Shown here piece by piece: positions 43,178 through 51,713 of a stretch of 64,000 nt of DNA. Location: positions 1 through 64,000 of the forward strand of contig NZ_BOVJ01000040.1 of NCBI RefSeq assembly GCF_018403665.1, written 5' to 3'. The notes beneath the pieces are model-generated. The model was given only the letters and a program-made list of their open reading frames with translations, had not been told where the DNA came from and did no database searches. This DNA comes from Paenibacillus cisolokensis (GTDB lineage Bacteria; Bacillota; Bacilli; Paenibacillales; Paenibacillaceae). The position numbers were made by a program, and so were the translations under genes. Each line of letters starts with the position of its first letter. The stretch's first letter is position 1.

Positions 43178-46100
43178 TTACCCGAACACGGCGATTCGCA
43201 CCTCGTGCGGACGGTAGACCGCCGTCAGGCCGCCGTCGGCTCCGCAGGCGAACAGCACGGAACGTTCCGCTTCGAGCGTGAAGGCGTACCGCTTGCCCGT
43301 CCCGGGATCGCGTACTTCGACGTCGACGGGATAACCCGCCTCCGAGACGAATACATACAGCGCCCCCTCGGCGAATCCGACCTTCCGGCCGTATACGCCT
43401 GGCAGTTCGCCCCCGCGCAGCCATTCCAGCTCGCGCTCCACGCCCGCCGCGTCGGCCGCGAGCCGGTATACGGCCTGCAGCGGCTCCAGCCGTTCGTTCA
43501 GCTCCAGCGGCAGCGGGCACCACAGCAGCTTGCCGGCGCCAAGCTGCCTTTCGATCAACCGCGCCGGCCCATCCTCGCTTCCGCCCGTCAACTGCTTGGC
43601 GCTGTCGGCGATGTGCGGGCCGCCGAACGATACGGGCAGCAGGCGGCCGTTCAGTTCCAGCAGTTCCTCGCGCCGCAGGTTGACGACCGGACCGGCCTCC
43701 GGCCCGAGCAGCTCGTTCAGCCGGTTCACCGGGCGCCAATATTCGTCGAGTCCGATCGGACCGGTGAACAGCAGCGTCGTCCCGCGGCGCTCGGCAAGTG
43801 CGATCAGCTTGTTCAGTGCATCTGAGCCGAAGTTGTGCGGACTCGGCACGATCACGAGCTTCGGCGGCGCCTCCTCCAGCTCGTCGAGATGATATTCCCC
43901 GGCGCCGCGCACGTGAATATTCATCGTATAGGCGAGTGTCCGCACAAGCCGCGACGTTGCTTCCCGAGCCAGCTTGCGTACGGAGAAATCGTTGGAATAC
44001 GGGAACACGACGGCGATCTCCTCCAGCCGCCGTTCCTTGAACAGCTCGCCGATCCGCGCCATGAACGAGCCGAAATCGTACGAGACATCGGCTTCCGGCT
44101 TCTCCGTGCCGTCGGCCCGCAGCGCACCGATATTGGATTCGTTCACATTGTCCATATAGTAATTGATGTTCCAGATCCACTGCACGGCCCCGGCAGCGCC
44201 GGTCGCGAAGGCGTATGCGTATTTCCGTTCCAAAATATTGCGCAGTTCCTCTTCGCTCCGTTTCGAGCGGCCATCCGGCGTTTCCACGTGCATGATGCCG
44301 GTTTCCTGCACCAGGTTCGGCTTGTTCAAGGTTTTTGTAAAGACGCCGTCCCAGACCAGATCGTCCATTTCCCACCATGAATGAACGGTCGTATAATCGA
44401 CCGCCTCGCTGTAGAAGAACGGCGACGGACGTTGGGCGGCAAGCGCCTCGTCCTGGCCGACCGTGACGAGCTGTTGCGGCTGGATCGCGCGGATCGCGGC
44501 GGTCAGCTCGCGCGCCCAACGGTTGTGCATGTCCATGGTGAACAGCGTGTAATCGAGCCATACGCCGTTCTTCTTGGCGCTCAGCGGCGTCGTCCGGAAA
44601 TTGACGTCGCCCGGTTCCGGCAGCCGCACCGCCTCAAAAGACGGCAGCTCGTCGGGCGTCATATTCCAGCGCTCCTGCAGCGTCCGAATATCGCCGTGGC
44701 GCTCGCGCAGCCATTCGATATAGGCCTGGCGTTCGTACGGATCGCGGGCGGAGCGGGGGCCGCTGAACGTCCGCTTCGGATCGAACATCGAAGGCTCGTT
44801 GATCAAATCCCAATGCACATGGGTGGAATCGGCGTGGCGCGAAACGATCGTCGTCAGAAAACGCTTCTGCGCTTCGACGCTGCGGGGATCGAGATACGGA
44901 TTGACCCCTTCCCAGGTCTCGGGCGTAAAAGAGAAAAAGTTGAACGTTACGTCCAGGCCATGCCGTTTGGCGGTCAACAGAAAAGCGTCGATCGCGCGCA
45001 GTACCTCTTCATAAGGATGTCCGTCCACAAACATAATGTTGCGCCACGCCGTCCATATGCCGGTACGGATCAGATTGATGCCCGCCCGCTTCATCTGGGC
45101 CATATCCCGGTCCCAGACGGCCGCGTTCGGCAGGAACAAGTATTTGCGCGCCACATCGCTCGTCATGTACGTCATGCCGACGATGGGCAGCGGCTTGCCG
45201 CCCTTCACGAAATAGTCCCGTCCGCAGCGCAGCATGTCGCCTTCGCGCAGCAACTCCCGGTCGAAGCCCCAGAATCCCTGGCGCAGCGTCCGCCGTTCGC
45301 CGGCCGCCGATTCGGCTGCGCATTCGGCAACGTAAAATCCGGGAGAGAGCGGAACGGGCATCGTCAACCGCCGCAGCGCCAGATTCAAGCCGACCGGAAG
45401 CTCGACGGAGGCGCTCCATACTTCGGTGAAGGCGTCGCTGTCATAGCGGTAATCGGGAGCGGAAGCGTCCGCCGAAGAACGGTTCGCCTTCAGCACGCGG
45501 AGACGGAATGACCATGCGACCGGCGCGTCCGCGGCCGCGCCGCCCCGCACTGCCGCCTTGGCGCCGAAATCCCGCCGCTCGAAACGTTGTCCCTGCAGCG
45601 TGAACGACGCCTGCTCTCCGGGCTCGTAGCTGCCGTAATTCGGCTTCAGCCACAGCTCCGTAACGCCGAGCGCGGCATACGACGCCCACTTCGCGAGCGC
45701 CTCGGCGCCCCCGCCGTACCAGAACGCACCGCGCAGCTGCTGGTTTACGAAAATCCACCGTCCGCCGCAAAATTCCCCTTTCACATGCTCCAGCTGGACG
45801 ACGGGTGCCGCCACTTCGCGCTCGATGCCGTTCAGGCGGCCGATGCCCTTCAGCAGCGGCTCGATGCGGGCGTCCATCGGCCCGCCGGAGCCCATCTGCT
45901 CCGGCCAGTCGCTGGCACGGGTGACATGAAGCACAAGCCCCCAGGTCGGTTCGACTGTGAACAGCGATTCGCAGCCCTCCAGCAGCGGGATATCGGGATT
46001 CGCCGCCAGCCGTTCCACACGCGACGGATCGACGGCCAGCGCGTCGTGGATGAGCAACTGCTGGTGATAACCCGTCTGCTCGGGCTCGGCGATCCATTCG

Positions 46101-46375
46101 CCGCCGACCTTGCAGACGGGCGTCTTGAACGGGGCGCCGCCCGCCGACAGCAAGCCGCCGCCCCGGCGAAGATGGTTCAGAATCGCCGTCCAGGCGTCTT
46201 TGGGAAAGAACGGTCCGTGCAAATGGACGTACACGTCCGCATCCTTCAGCGCCTCCGCAAGCTGCTTCGCATCGGCGACGACAAAGAGGCGCTTCAGCTC
46301 CGCCAGCGCCCGCTCGTCCGGGCGTTGGCCGGCATAGGGAAACGAAGCGTCGTAGAAAAGTACAAGTTGACCCAT
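43178..46375 (-). CDS. large cytoplasmic clan GH-A glycoside hydrolase (beta-galactosidase-like)
   Basis: 1065 residues, no signal peptide. N-terminal alpha/beta and beta domains (about 1-400), a TIM barrel (about 400-720) with the acid/base in DLINEPSMF and the putative nucleophile Glu in LVQETGIM, and EAVDYTTVHSWWEMD between; then a flavodoxin-like trimerisation-type domain (VAVVFPYSNDF... TTLLFTGPIGLDEY) and beta domain, a layout like GH42 or related families. It should hydrolyse an imported oligosaccharide. ATG 46375 (GGTGG 8 bases upstream) is chosen; the frame is open to 46540. It is divergent from a LacI regulator that probably controls it. Confidence 0.83.
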   Translation of the reverse strand: MGQLVLFYDASFPYAGQRPDERALAELKRLFVVADAKQLAEALKDADVYVHLHGPFFPKDAWTAILNHLRRGGGLLSAGGAPFKTPVCKVGGEWIAEPEQTGYHQQLLIHDALAVDPSRVERLAANPDIPLLEGCESLFTVEPTWGLVLHVTRASDWPEQMGSGGPMDARIEPLLKGIGRLNGIEREVAAPVVQLEHVKGEFCGGRWIFVNQQLRGAFWYGGGAEALAKWASYAALGVTELWLKPNYGSYEPGEQASFTLQGQRFERRDFGAKAAVRGGAAADAPVAWSFRLRVLKANRSSADASAPDYRYDSDAFTEVWSASVELPVGLNLALRRLTMPVPLSPGFYVAECAAESAAGERRTLRQGFWGFDRELLREGDMLRCGRDYFVKGGKPLPIVGMTYMTSDVARKYLFLPNAAVWDRDMAQMKRAGINLIRTGIWTAWRNIMFVDGHPYEEVLRAIDAFLLTAKRHGLDVTFNFFSFTPETWEGVNPYLDPRSVEAQKRFLTTIVSRHADSTHVHWDLINEPSMFDPKRTFSGPRSARDPYERQAYIEWLRERHGDIRTLQERWNMTPDELPSFEAVRLPEPGDVNFRTTPLSAKKNGVWLDYTLFTMDMHNRWARELTAAIRAIQPQQLVTVGQDEALAAQRPSPFFYSEAVDYTTVHSWWEMDDLVWDGVFTKTLNKPNLVQETGIMHVETPDGRSKRSEEELRNILERKYAYAFATGAAGAVQWIWNINYYMDNVNESNIGALRADGTEKPEADVSYDFGSFMARIGELFKERRLEEIAVVFPYSNDFSVRKLAREATSRLVRTLAYTMNIHVRGAGEYHLDELEEAPPKLVIVPSPHNFGSDALNKLIALAERRGTTLLFTGPIGLDEYWRPVNRLNELLGPEAGPVVNLRREELLELNGRLLPVSFGGPHIADSAKQLTGGSEDGPARLIERQLGAGKLLWCPLPLELNERLEPLQAVYRLAADAAGVERELEWLRGGELPGVYGRKVGFAEGALYVFVSEAGYPVDVEVRDPGTGKRYAFTLEAERSVLFACGADGGLTAVYRPHEVRIAVFG

Positions 46376-46403
46376 ATCTTCATCCACCATCCTTGTAAAA
46401 TAA

Positions 46404-46439
46404 ATGGTATTGCCATACATTATTGTTAGGATTGTTAGG
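46404..46439. promoter_or_regulatory. candidate operator and 9-bp tandem repeat upstream of the glycosidase gene
   Basis: ATGG-TATTG-CCAT (46404-46416) is an inverted repeat close to the glycosidase start, and ATTGTTAGG is perfectly repeated at 46422-46430 and 46431-46439. Either could bind the divergent LacI regulator. Confidence 0.4.
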
Positions 46440-46533
46440 TAACACGCCTGTTTGGCATGGCGAATAATGTAGCCGCGGCCAGGCGGAAAGTCAATAACTC
46501 GGCGGGAAGTCGACAACCGAACGACATGGACCA

Positions 46534-46581
46534 GCGTCAATAAGTGCCGATAAGCGCATAAGTGTCAATAAGCAGCAATAG
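46534..46581. repeat. short degenerate tandem repeats of (N)ATAAG units
   Basis: Successive units GCGTCAATAAGT, GCCGATAAGC, GCATAAGT, GTCAATAAGC and AGCAATAG share an ATAAG-like core every 8-12 bases, just before the LacI-type gene. A further GTCAATAA lies near 46490. Confidence 0.55.
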
Positions 46582-46608
46582 AAGAATGGTAAAGGGAGGC
46601 AAGTAACG

Positions 46609-47666
46609 ATGGCGAGGAAAGTATCCATGCAGGAGATCGCCGACCGTCTCGGCGTATCCAAATATACGGTTTCGCAGGCGTTGTCGGGCAAGCCCGGGGT
46701 AAGCGCCGCGACCAGACGCCGGGTCGCGGCGCTGGCGCGAGCGCTCGGTTATCGCAAGACCGGACGGGACGCGCCCGGGCTGCACGAGGAGGGGCAAGAG
46801 GCGGCGCGGACTGCCGGACCGCGTTTGCTCGTCGGCATGGAGGAGCACCATGCCGATGAGCCGATGTTTTGGCGCCGGGTGATGGAAGGCGTGGCCGCAG
46901 GTTGCCGCGAGCACGGGCTTCGGCCCGAATTTTCAGCTACAGCCGCGGCCGGACCGATGAGGCCGCCGTCGCGGAAACCGTCAAGCGGCAAGGGGACGCG
47001 GCCGGATACGTCATCATCGGCAAATGTCCGACCGCCACGCTGCTGCGGCTTGGCGACAGCGGGCTGCCGATGGTGCTCGTCGATCACGAGGAGCCGCTTC
47101 TTGCCGCGGATGCGGTGCTGAACGCGAACGCCGAAGCCGGTCGGCTGGCTTGCCGCCGGCTGCTGGCCGAAGGGTGCCGCAGCATCGTCATGGTCGGCCG
47201 GGATTCGTTCGCCGTCAGCTTTCGCGAACGGTGGTGGGGCTGCCGGATGGCTTTCGACGAATGGCAAAGGGAGGATAAACGGGAGCCGGCACCCGCGCCC
47301 GCATCCCTTCGCAAATGGACCGTTCCGTACGGCAGCCCGTCTTGGCCCCATTCGCTGTGCAAGCGGCTCGATACCGCCGCAGAGCTGCCGGATGGCTTCG
47401 TATGCGCCAACGACGAGCTGGCGCTGGAGCTGAGCAGGGCGCTGATCGAGCGGGGAACGCCGCTTCCGGATCGCTGCCGGATCGTCGGCATCGACAATAC
47501 GGCAGCCAGCCAGTCGGCACCGCTTCCGCTCACGACGGTGGACCTGGCCAAAGAATGGCTGGGCATGCGGGCGGTCGAAGCGATCGTGCGCAGACTGGGC
47601 CGGCCGGAAGCGCCGCCGGAGAAAATCGTTTTATCCGCCAGTCTCATTGTCCGCCAATCAGGCTAA
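46609..47666 (+). CDS. LacI family transcriptional regulator, frame break
   Basis: 352 residues after correction. N-terminal LacI helix-turn-helix (SMQEIADRLGVSKYTVSQAL and GKPGVSAATRRRVAALA), then a periplasmic-binding-protein-like sensor (YVIIGKCPTATLLRLG, LPMVLVDHEE, DGFVCANDELALEL, IVGIDNTAASQ). The frame breaks in the T4 run 46930-46933; one more T gives PEFFSYSRGRTDEAA. It probably represses the divergent glycosidase gene until a sugar binds. GGGAGG precedes ATG 46609. Confidence 0.88.
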
Positions 47667-47772
47667 AAGATGGACTTTCGCCGTCAGGCGTCATGCCGGA
47701 CCGTATCGGAAAGATAAACGGCTTACGCCTTCCGTTTTTCGGCGGCAGACGTTTATTTCCCCTTTTTTCAAA

Positions 47773-47822
47773 TTGACGTCTGTTTGATCGAAGAGATATA
47801 CTAATCAATATTTTAGTACTAA
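47773..47822 (+). promoter_or_regulatory. promoter and likely MarR operator
   Basis: TTGACG (47773-47778), 18 bases, TATACT (47797-47802). The 10-bp palindrome TTAGTACTAA lies at 47813-47822, near the expected transcription start, and ACTAAT occurs twice around it. Confidence 0.65.
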
Positions 47823-47871
47823 TATATTTTGTTCTAAGAGATTATCATTTGGAAAGGAGGGAGCGCTCGAC

Positions 47872-48311
47872 GTGCCGGACAATGCGTTTATCGTGGAACT
47901 GTCAAATTACTTCCGGACGATCGTCGCCCATCTGACGAAGGAATGGAACAAGCGGATGGTCGACAACCTCAACTTCACGCAGACGAAAATGCTGTCTCTT
48001 CTGGACGCCAACGGACCGATGAAAGCGTCCAGGCTGGCGGAAGAGCTGTGCATGACGTCCGGCGCTTTAACCGGAATCGCGGATAAACTGATCGCATCCG
48101 ATCATATCGTGCGGGAGCGGGACGAGAACGATCGCCGCGTCGTCTATGTCCGGATTACCGAAAAAGGCCGGCGGGCGCTTAAGGAAGTGCGCGTCAGGCA
48201 AAAAGAAACGCTCTCCCTGGTTTTCAAAATTTGAGCCCCGAGGACGAGGCTCATCTGAGACGCATTTTCAAAAAAGTGATGAGTGCGCTGGAGCAGCGGC
48301 AAAAGGAGTAG
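47872..48311 (+). CDS. MarR family transcriptional regulator, frame break
   Basis: 146 residues after correction. Winged helix: LNFTQTKMLSLLDANGPMKA, recognition region LAEELCMTSGALTGIADKL and wing RERDENDRRVVYVRITEKG. The frame breaks in the A4 run 48226-48229; one more A replaces the early TGA with FKNLSPEDEAHLRRIFKKVM and a TAG at 48309-48311. GTG 47872 follows AAAGGAGGG. It lies 9 bases before the efflux gene, so it most likely represses its own operon until a drug or phenolic binds. Confidence 0.88.
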
Positions 48312-48320
48312 AGAGAACGA

Positions 48321-49964
48321 ATGGAACAATTGTCGGATAAACGAAAATTGACGATCATGATGGCTATTCTGGTTGCGATGTTTTTCGCGGCGATCAATCA
48401 GACGATCGTCAGCACCGCCATGCCCCTTATTATTGCGCAGCTCGGGGGAATGGACTATTACACATGGGTCATTACCCTTTACATGCTGACGTCCACGGTC
48501 GCCACCATACTGGTCGGCAAGCTGTCCGACATATACGGCCGCAAGCCCTTTATACTGACAGGCATCGTATTTTTTATTGCCGGTGCGTTTCTGACCGGAT
48601 TGTCGCAAGACATCTTTCAGCTGATCGCCTATCGCGGCATTCAGGGAATCGGCGCCGGCATCATTATGGCGACCGCGTTCACGGCGGTCGGGGACTTGTA
48701 TTCGCCCCGCCAGCGGGGCAAATGGACCGGCGTCATGACGGCCGTATTCGGCTTTTCCAGCGTGATCGGGCCGACGCTCGGCGGCTATATCGTGGAACAT
48801 ATGAGCTGGAAGTGGGTTTTCTGGATTTTCCTTCCGCTCGGTGTCGTCGCATTTTTCATGATTCTGGCGCTGTTTCCGAAAGTGCCGCGCAAGCAATCGC
48901 AAACGATCGACTATGCCGGCTCCTTCTTCCTGACGGTGACGATCGTTCCGCTGCTTCTGGCCTTTTCGTGGGCGGGGACGAAATATGATTGGGATTCGGG
49001 GCAAATTATCGGACTGTTCGCCGGAGCGGCCGTTGCCTTGCTGATCTTCCTGTTCATCGAAACGAGGGCGAAGACGCCGGTGCTGCCGCTGTCGCTGTTC
49101 CGCAACGATATCGTGACGCTGTCCAATGTTATCGGCTTCCTGATGAATGCGGGCATGATGGGCGCGCTCATCTATATTCCGTTCTTTGTGCAGGGCGTGA
49201 TGGGCGTATCGCCGAGCCATTCGGGCTTTGTTACGATGCCCATGTCGATCGCCATGGTCGTGACGAGCGCCATTGGCGGACAGCTGATCACGAAGACCGG
49301 CAAATACAAACATTTTGCTCTTATCGGCGTAATCTTGATGTTCGGCGGCATGCTCATTATGGCGTTTATGAACAGCATCTGGGTTGCGGTCGTCAGCATG
49401 ATCGTATTCGGTTTTGGCCTCGGATTCGGCATGCCGGTATTTTCGATTGCGACCCAGAATGCGGTAACGCCTGACAAACTCGGCGTCGTAACGGCGTCGA
49501 TGCAGTTGTTCCGCAATCTGGGCGGCACGATCGGCATTTCCGTCATGGGGTCGATTATGGCGTCGAGCATCGCTTCCAATCTGGCGAAGCTCGCCTCCGA
49601 GGGCGGCGGCTCGTTCGATCTGTCGAAGCTGGACCCCGCCGCGGCCGAGCGGTTTGCGCAGCTCCAGGACCCGCAGATGCTGCTCGATCATTCGGCGATC
49701 GCCGCCATGCGCGCCGAGCTGCCCGAGCAATGGATCGAGCCGTTCGACCGGATGATCGGCATGCTGCAGGACGCCTTGTCCTCGTCGCTATCCACGGTCT
49801 TCCTGGCGGGCAGCAGCCTGCTCGTCGTCGCTTTCGTCCTGACGTTGTTCCTGCGGGAAATTCCGCTGCGGACGACGAACCGGATGCCCGGGCAGGAGCA
49901 GGAGGGCGAAGAGACGGAAAACGGTCAGAACCCGGCCGATTCGAAGCGGCTTCAGCCGGAATGA
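48321..49964 (+). CDS. DHA2 family (14-TM) major facilitator multidrug efflux transporter
   Basis: 547 residues with 14 predicted helices. Motif A is GKLSDIYGRKPF and the antiporter motif C is GFSSVIGPTLGGYI. The C-terminal tail is charged. Such EmrB/QacA-type pumps export drugs in exchange for protons. Co-transcribed with the MarR gene (9-base gap). AAAGGAGTAGAG precedes ATG 48321. The substrate range cannot be told from sequence. Confidence 0.92.
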   Translation: MEQLSDKRKLTIMMAILVAMFFAAINQTIVSTAMPLIIAQLGGMDYYTWVITLYMLTSTVATILVGKLSDIYGRKPFILTGIVFFIAGAFLTGLSQDIFQLIAYRGIQGIGAGIIMATAFTAVGDLYSPRQRGKWTGVMTAVFGFSSVIGPTLGGYIVEHMSWKWVFWIFLPLGVVAFFMILALFPKVPRKQSQTIDYAGSFFLTVTIVPLLLAFSWAGTKYDWDSGQIIGLFAGAAVALLIFLFIETRAKTPVLPLSLFRNDIVTLSNVIGFLMNAGMMGALIYIPFFVQGVMGVSPSHSGFVTMPMSIAMVVTSAIGGQLITKTGKYKHFALIGVILMFGGMLIMAFMNSIWVAVVSMIVFGFGLGFGMPVFSIATQNAVTPDKLGVVTASMQLFRNLGGTIGISVMGSIMASSIASNLAKLASEGGGSFDLSKLDPAAAERFAQLQDPQMLLDHSAIAAMRAELPEQWIEPFDRMIGMLQDALSSSLSTVFLAGSSLLVVAFVLTLFLREIPLRTTNRMPGQEQEGEETENGQNPADSKRLQPE

Positions 49965-50027
49965 TGAGAAAATTTTTAAGTTGATTAAAATTTGTTCGGA
50001 TTAAACTTCCTGCGGCTTCGGTTGTGC

Positions 50028-50056
50028 TACAATACAAGCCGTCGGCATGCCGACGG
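50028..50056 (+). promoter_or_regulatory. extended -10 box and perfect 18-bp palindrome before the cortex hydrolase gene
   Basis: TGC-TACAAT ends at 50033; CCGTCGGCATGCCGACGG at 50039-50056 is a perfect palindrome that begins at about the transcription start, so it would form a hairpin at the mRNA 5 end or bind a dimeric regulator. Confidence 0.4.
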
Positions 50057-50103
50057 GGCGGCGTCACGGACAGTCGCCCGCAGCCGAAGGAGGGGAAGAC
50101 ATC

Positions 50104-50751
50104 ATGAGAAAACAACTGTGTGCCATACTTTTCTTCGCGGTGCTTGCGCTTTGTTTTACCGTCGACAGTAAAGTCGAAGCGGCCCAACCGGCCACGCTTC
50201 GGATCGGAATGAGCGGCGCCGATGTGCCCGATCTGCAATTCCGTCTGAAAACGCTCGGATACTTTCAAACCGATATAACGAATTATTTCGGTCCGATTAC
50301 CCGTAAGGCGGTCATCGCTTTCCAGAAAGATTACGGATTGACGCCGGACGGTATCGCTGGACCCCGAACATGGGCGATGTTGAAGCGGCATTCGGTCAAT
50401 AAGCCCGAGCTTGACAAGCTGGCGCGCATCATCTATTCGGAGGCCCGCGGAGAGCCGTATAAAGGGCAGGTTGCCGTCGGTGCTGTCGTCATGAATCGCC
50501 TGAAGTCGCCGTTGTTCCCGAACACGCTGACGGGCGTCATTATGGAGCCTTACGCCTTTACGGCCGTTATGGACGGCCAGTACGGGCTCACTCCGAACGC
50601 GACGGCATACAAGGCGGCGCTCGACGCGGTCAGAGGCTACGATCCGACCGGAGGCGCGCTGTTCTATTATAATCCGAAGACGGCGACCAACAGCTGGATT
50701 CGCAACCGTCAGACAACGGCCGTCATCGGCAACCATGTGTTTGCGATATAA
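50104..50751 (+). CDS. SleB/CwlJ-like cell wall hydrolase with peptidoglycan-binding domain
   Basis: 215 residues: signal peptide (ending KVEAA), PG_binding_1 domain (DVPDLQFRLKTLGYF... GPITRKAVIAFQKDYGLTPDG), then a Hydrolase_2 domain with the catalytic Glu in RIIYSEARGEPYKGQVAVGA. The family lyses spore cortex during germination as a lytic transglycosylase-like enzyme, or acts on vegetative wall. It is shorter than classic SleB. ATG 50104 follows AAGGAGGGG; the frame is open to 50047. Confidence 0.9.
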   Translation: MRKQLCAILFFAVLALCFTVDSKVEAAQPATLRIGMSGADVPDLQFRLKTLGYFQTDITNYFGPITRKAVIAFQKDYGLTPDGIAGPRTWAMLKRHSVNKPELDKLARIIYSEARGEPYKGQVAVGAVVMNRLKSPLFPNTLTGVIMEPYAFTAVMDGQYGLTPNATAYKAALDAVRGYDPTGGALFYYNPKTATNSWIRNRQTTAVIGNHVFAI

Positions 50752-50953
50752 GATAGAATCGGACGGCATTGCCTGCCGTCGCCACTTAAGCCAGCAAGAT
50801 TGCTCGCGCATTCCGGGCGTGCCCGGCATGCGCTTTTTTTTCGTCGCAATATTAAATTTTCACCGTCTATTCAGCTTCTATTCATGTTGCGGTTATATAC
50901 TGGAACAGGGACGAGCTTGCTCCGGACACGAGATCGACAGGGAGGGAACGGCT

Positions 50954-51649
50954 ATTTTACAGCATTACCGACAAAACGCGCAGCAATGGAAGCATCTGCT
51001 GCTCACCTACAAATTTGCGCTGGATGAAATGAGTACGAAGCTGATGATTCTGAATGAGGAATTTCAGTTCGTCCATGATTATAATCCGATCGAACATATC
51101 AAGACGCGGTTGAAGACGCCGGAGAGCATCGTCGACAAGCTGCGCCGCAAAGGCTTCGAAGTGAACCTGGGCAACGCCAGGGCGCATATTCACGATATTG
51201 CCGGCGTTCGCGTCATTTGCTCGTTCTCCACCGATATTTACCGCATTTATGAGATGATTTGCGCGCAGAGCGACGTCACGATCGTACAGGTCAAAGATTA
51301 TGTGCGGCAGCCGAAGCCGAACGGCTATCAGAGTCTTCATATGATCGTCGAAATTCCCGTTTTCCTGACCGACCGGATGGAAAGCGTTAAAGTTGAAATT
51401 CAGATCCGGACGATGGCGATGGATTTTTGGGCCAGTCTCGAACATAAAATTTATTACAAATACAATGCGAATGTGCCGGCCTCGATTCGGCGGCAGCTGA
51501 AGGAAGCGGCCGATACGATCGCTTCGCTGGACGAGCAGATGCTGTCGCTGAACGAGGAGGTCCAGCAGTACCGTCCGGACTCGGACAGGACCGGCGGCCG
51601 GCCGGACATCCCGTTCGAACTGCTGACATCCGGCGATAACGGCTCATGA
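50954..51649 (+). CDS. small alarmone (p)ppGpp synthetase (RelQ/YjbM-like)
   Basis: About 231 residues. RelA/SpoT synthetase domain: IKTRLKTPESIVDKLRRKGF, DIAGVRVICSFSTDIYRI, QPKPNGYQSLHMIVEIP and VEIQIRTMAMDFWASLEHKI. It transfers pyrophosphate from ATP to GDP/GTP, raising (p)ppGpp in stress. There is no hydrolase domain. The start is unclear: the only good ribosome site, AGGGAGG at 50939-50945, points to an ATT codon at 50954; the frame is open back to 50735 but without other ribosome sites. Confidence 0.88.
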   Translation: MLQHYRQNAQQWKHLLLTYKFALDEMSTKLMILNEEFQFVHDYNPIEHIKTRLKTPESIVDKLRRKGFEVNLGNARAHIHDIAGVRVICSFSTDIYRIYEMICAQSDVTIVQVKDYVRQPKPNGYQSLHMIVEIPVFLTDRMESVKVEIQIRTMAMDFWASLEHKIYYKYNANVPASIRRQLKEAADTIASLDEQMLSLNEEVQQYRPDSDRTGGRPDIPFELLTSGDNGS

Positions 51650-51655
51650 AGACGA

Positions 51656-51693
51656 AAAGGAAGGGCTGCCCTGCAAACGGGGGCCCTTCCTTT
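51656..51693. terminator. bidirectional terminator between the alarmone synthetase and the LtaS-like gene
   Basis: AAAGGAAGGGC-type arm (51656-51666) pairs with GCCCTTCCTTT (51683-51693), T- and A-rich on both flanks. Confidence 0.8.
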
Positions 51694-51713
51694 CGCTGAT
51701 CGGCGTATTCGCA

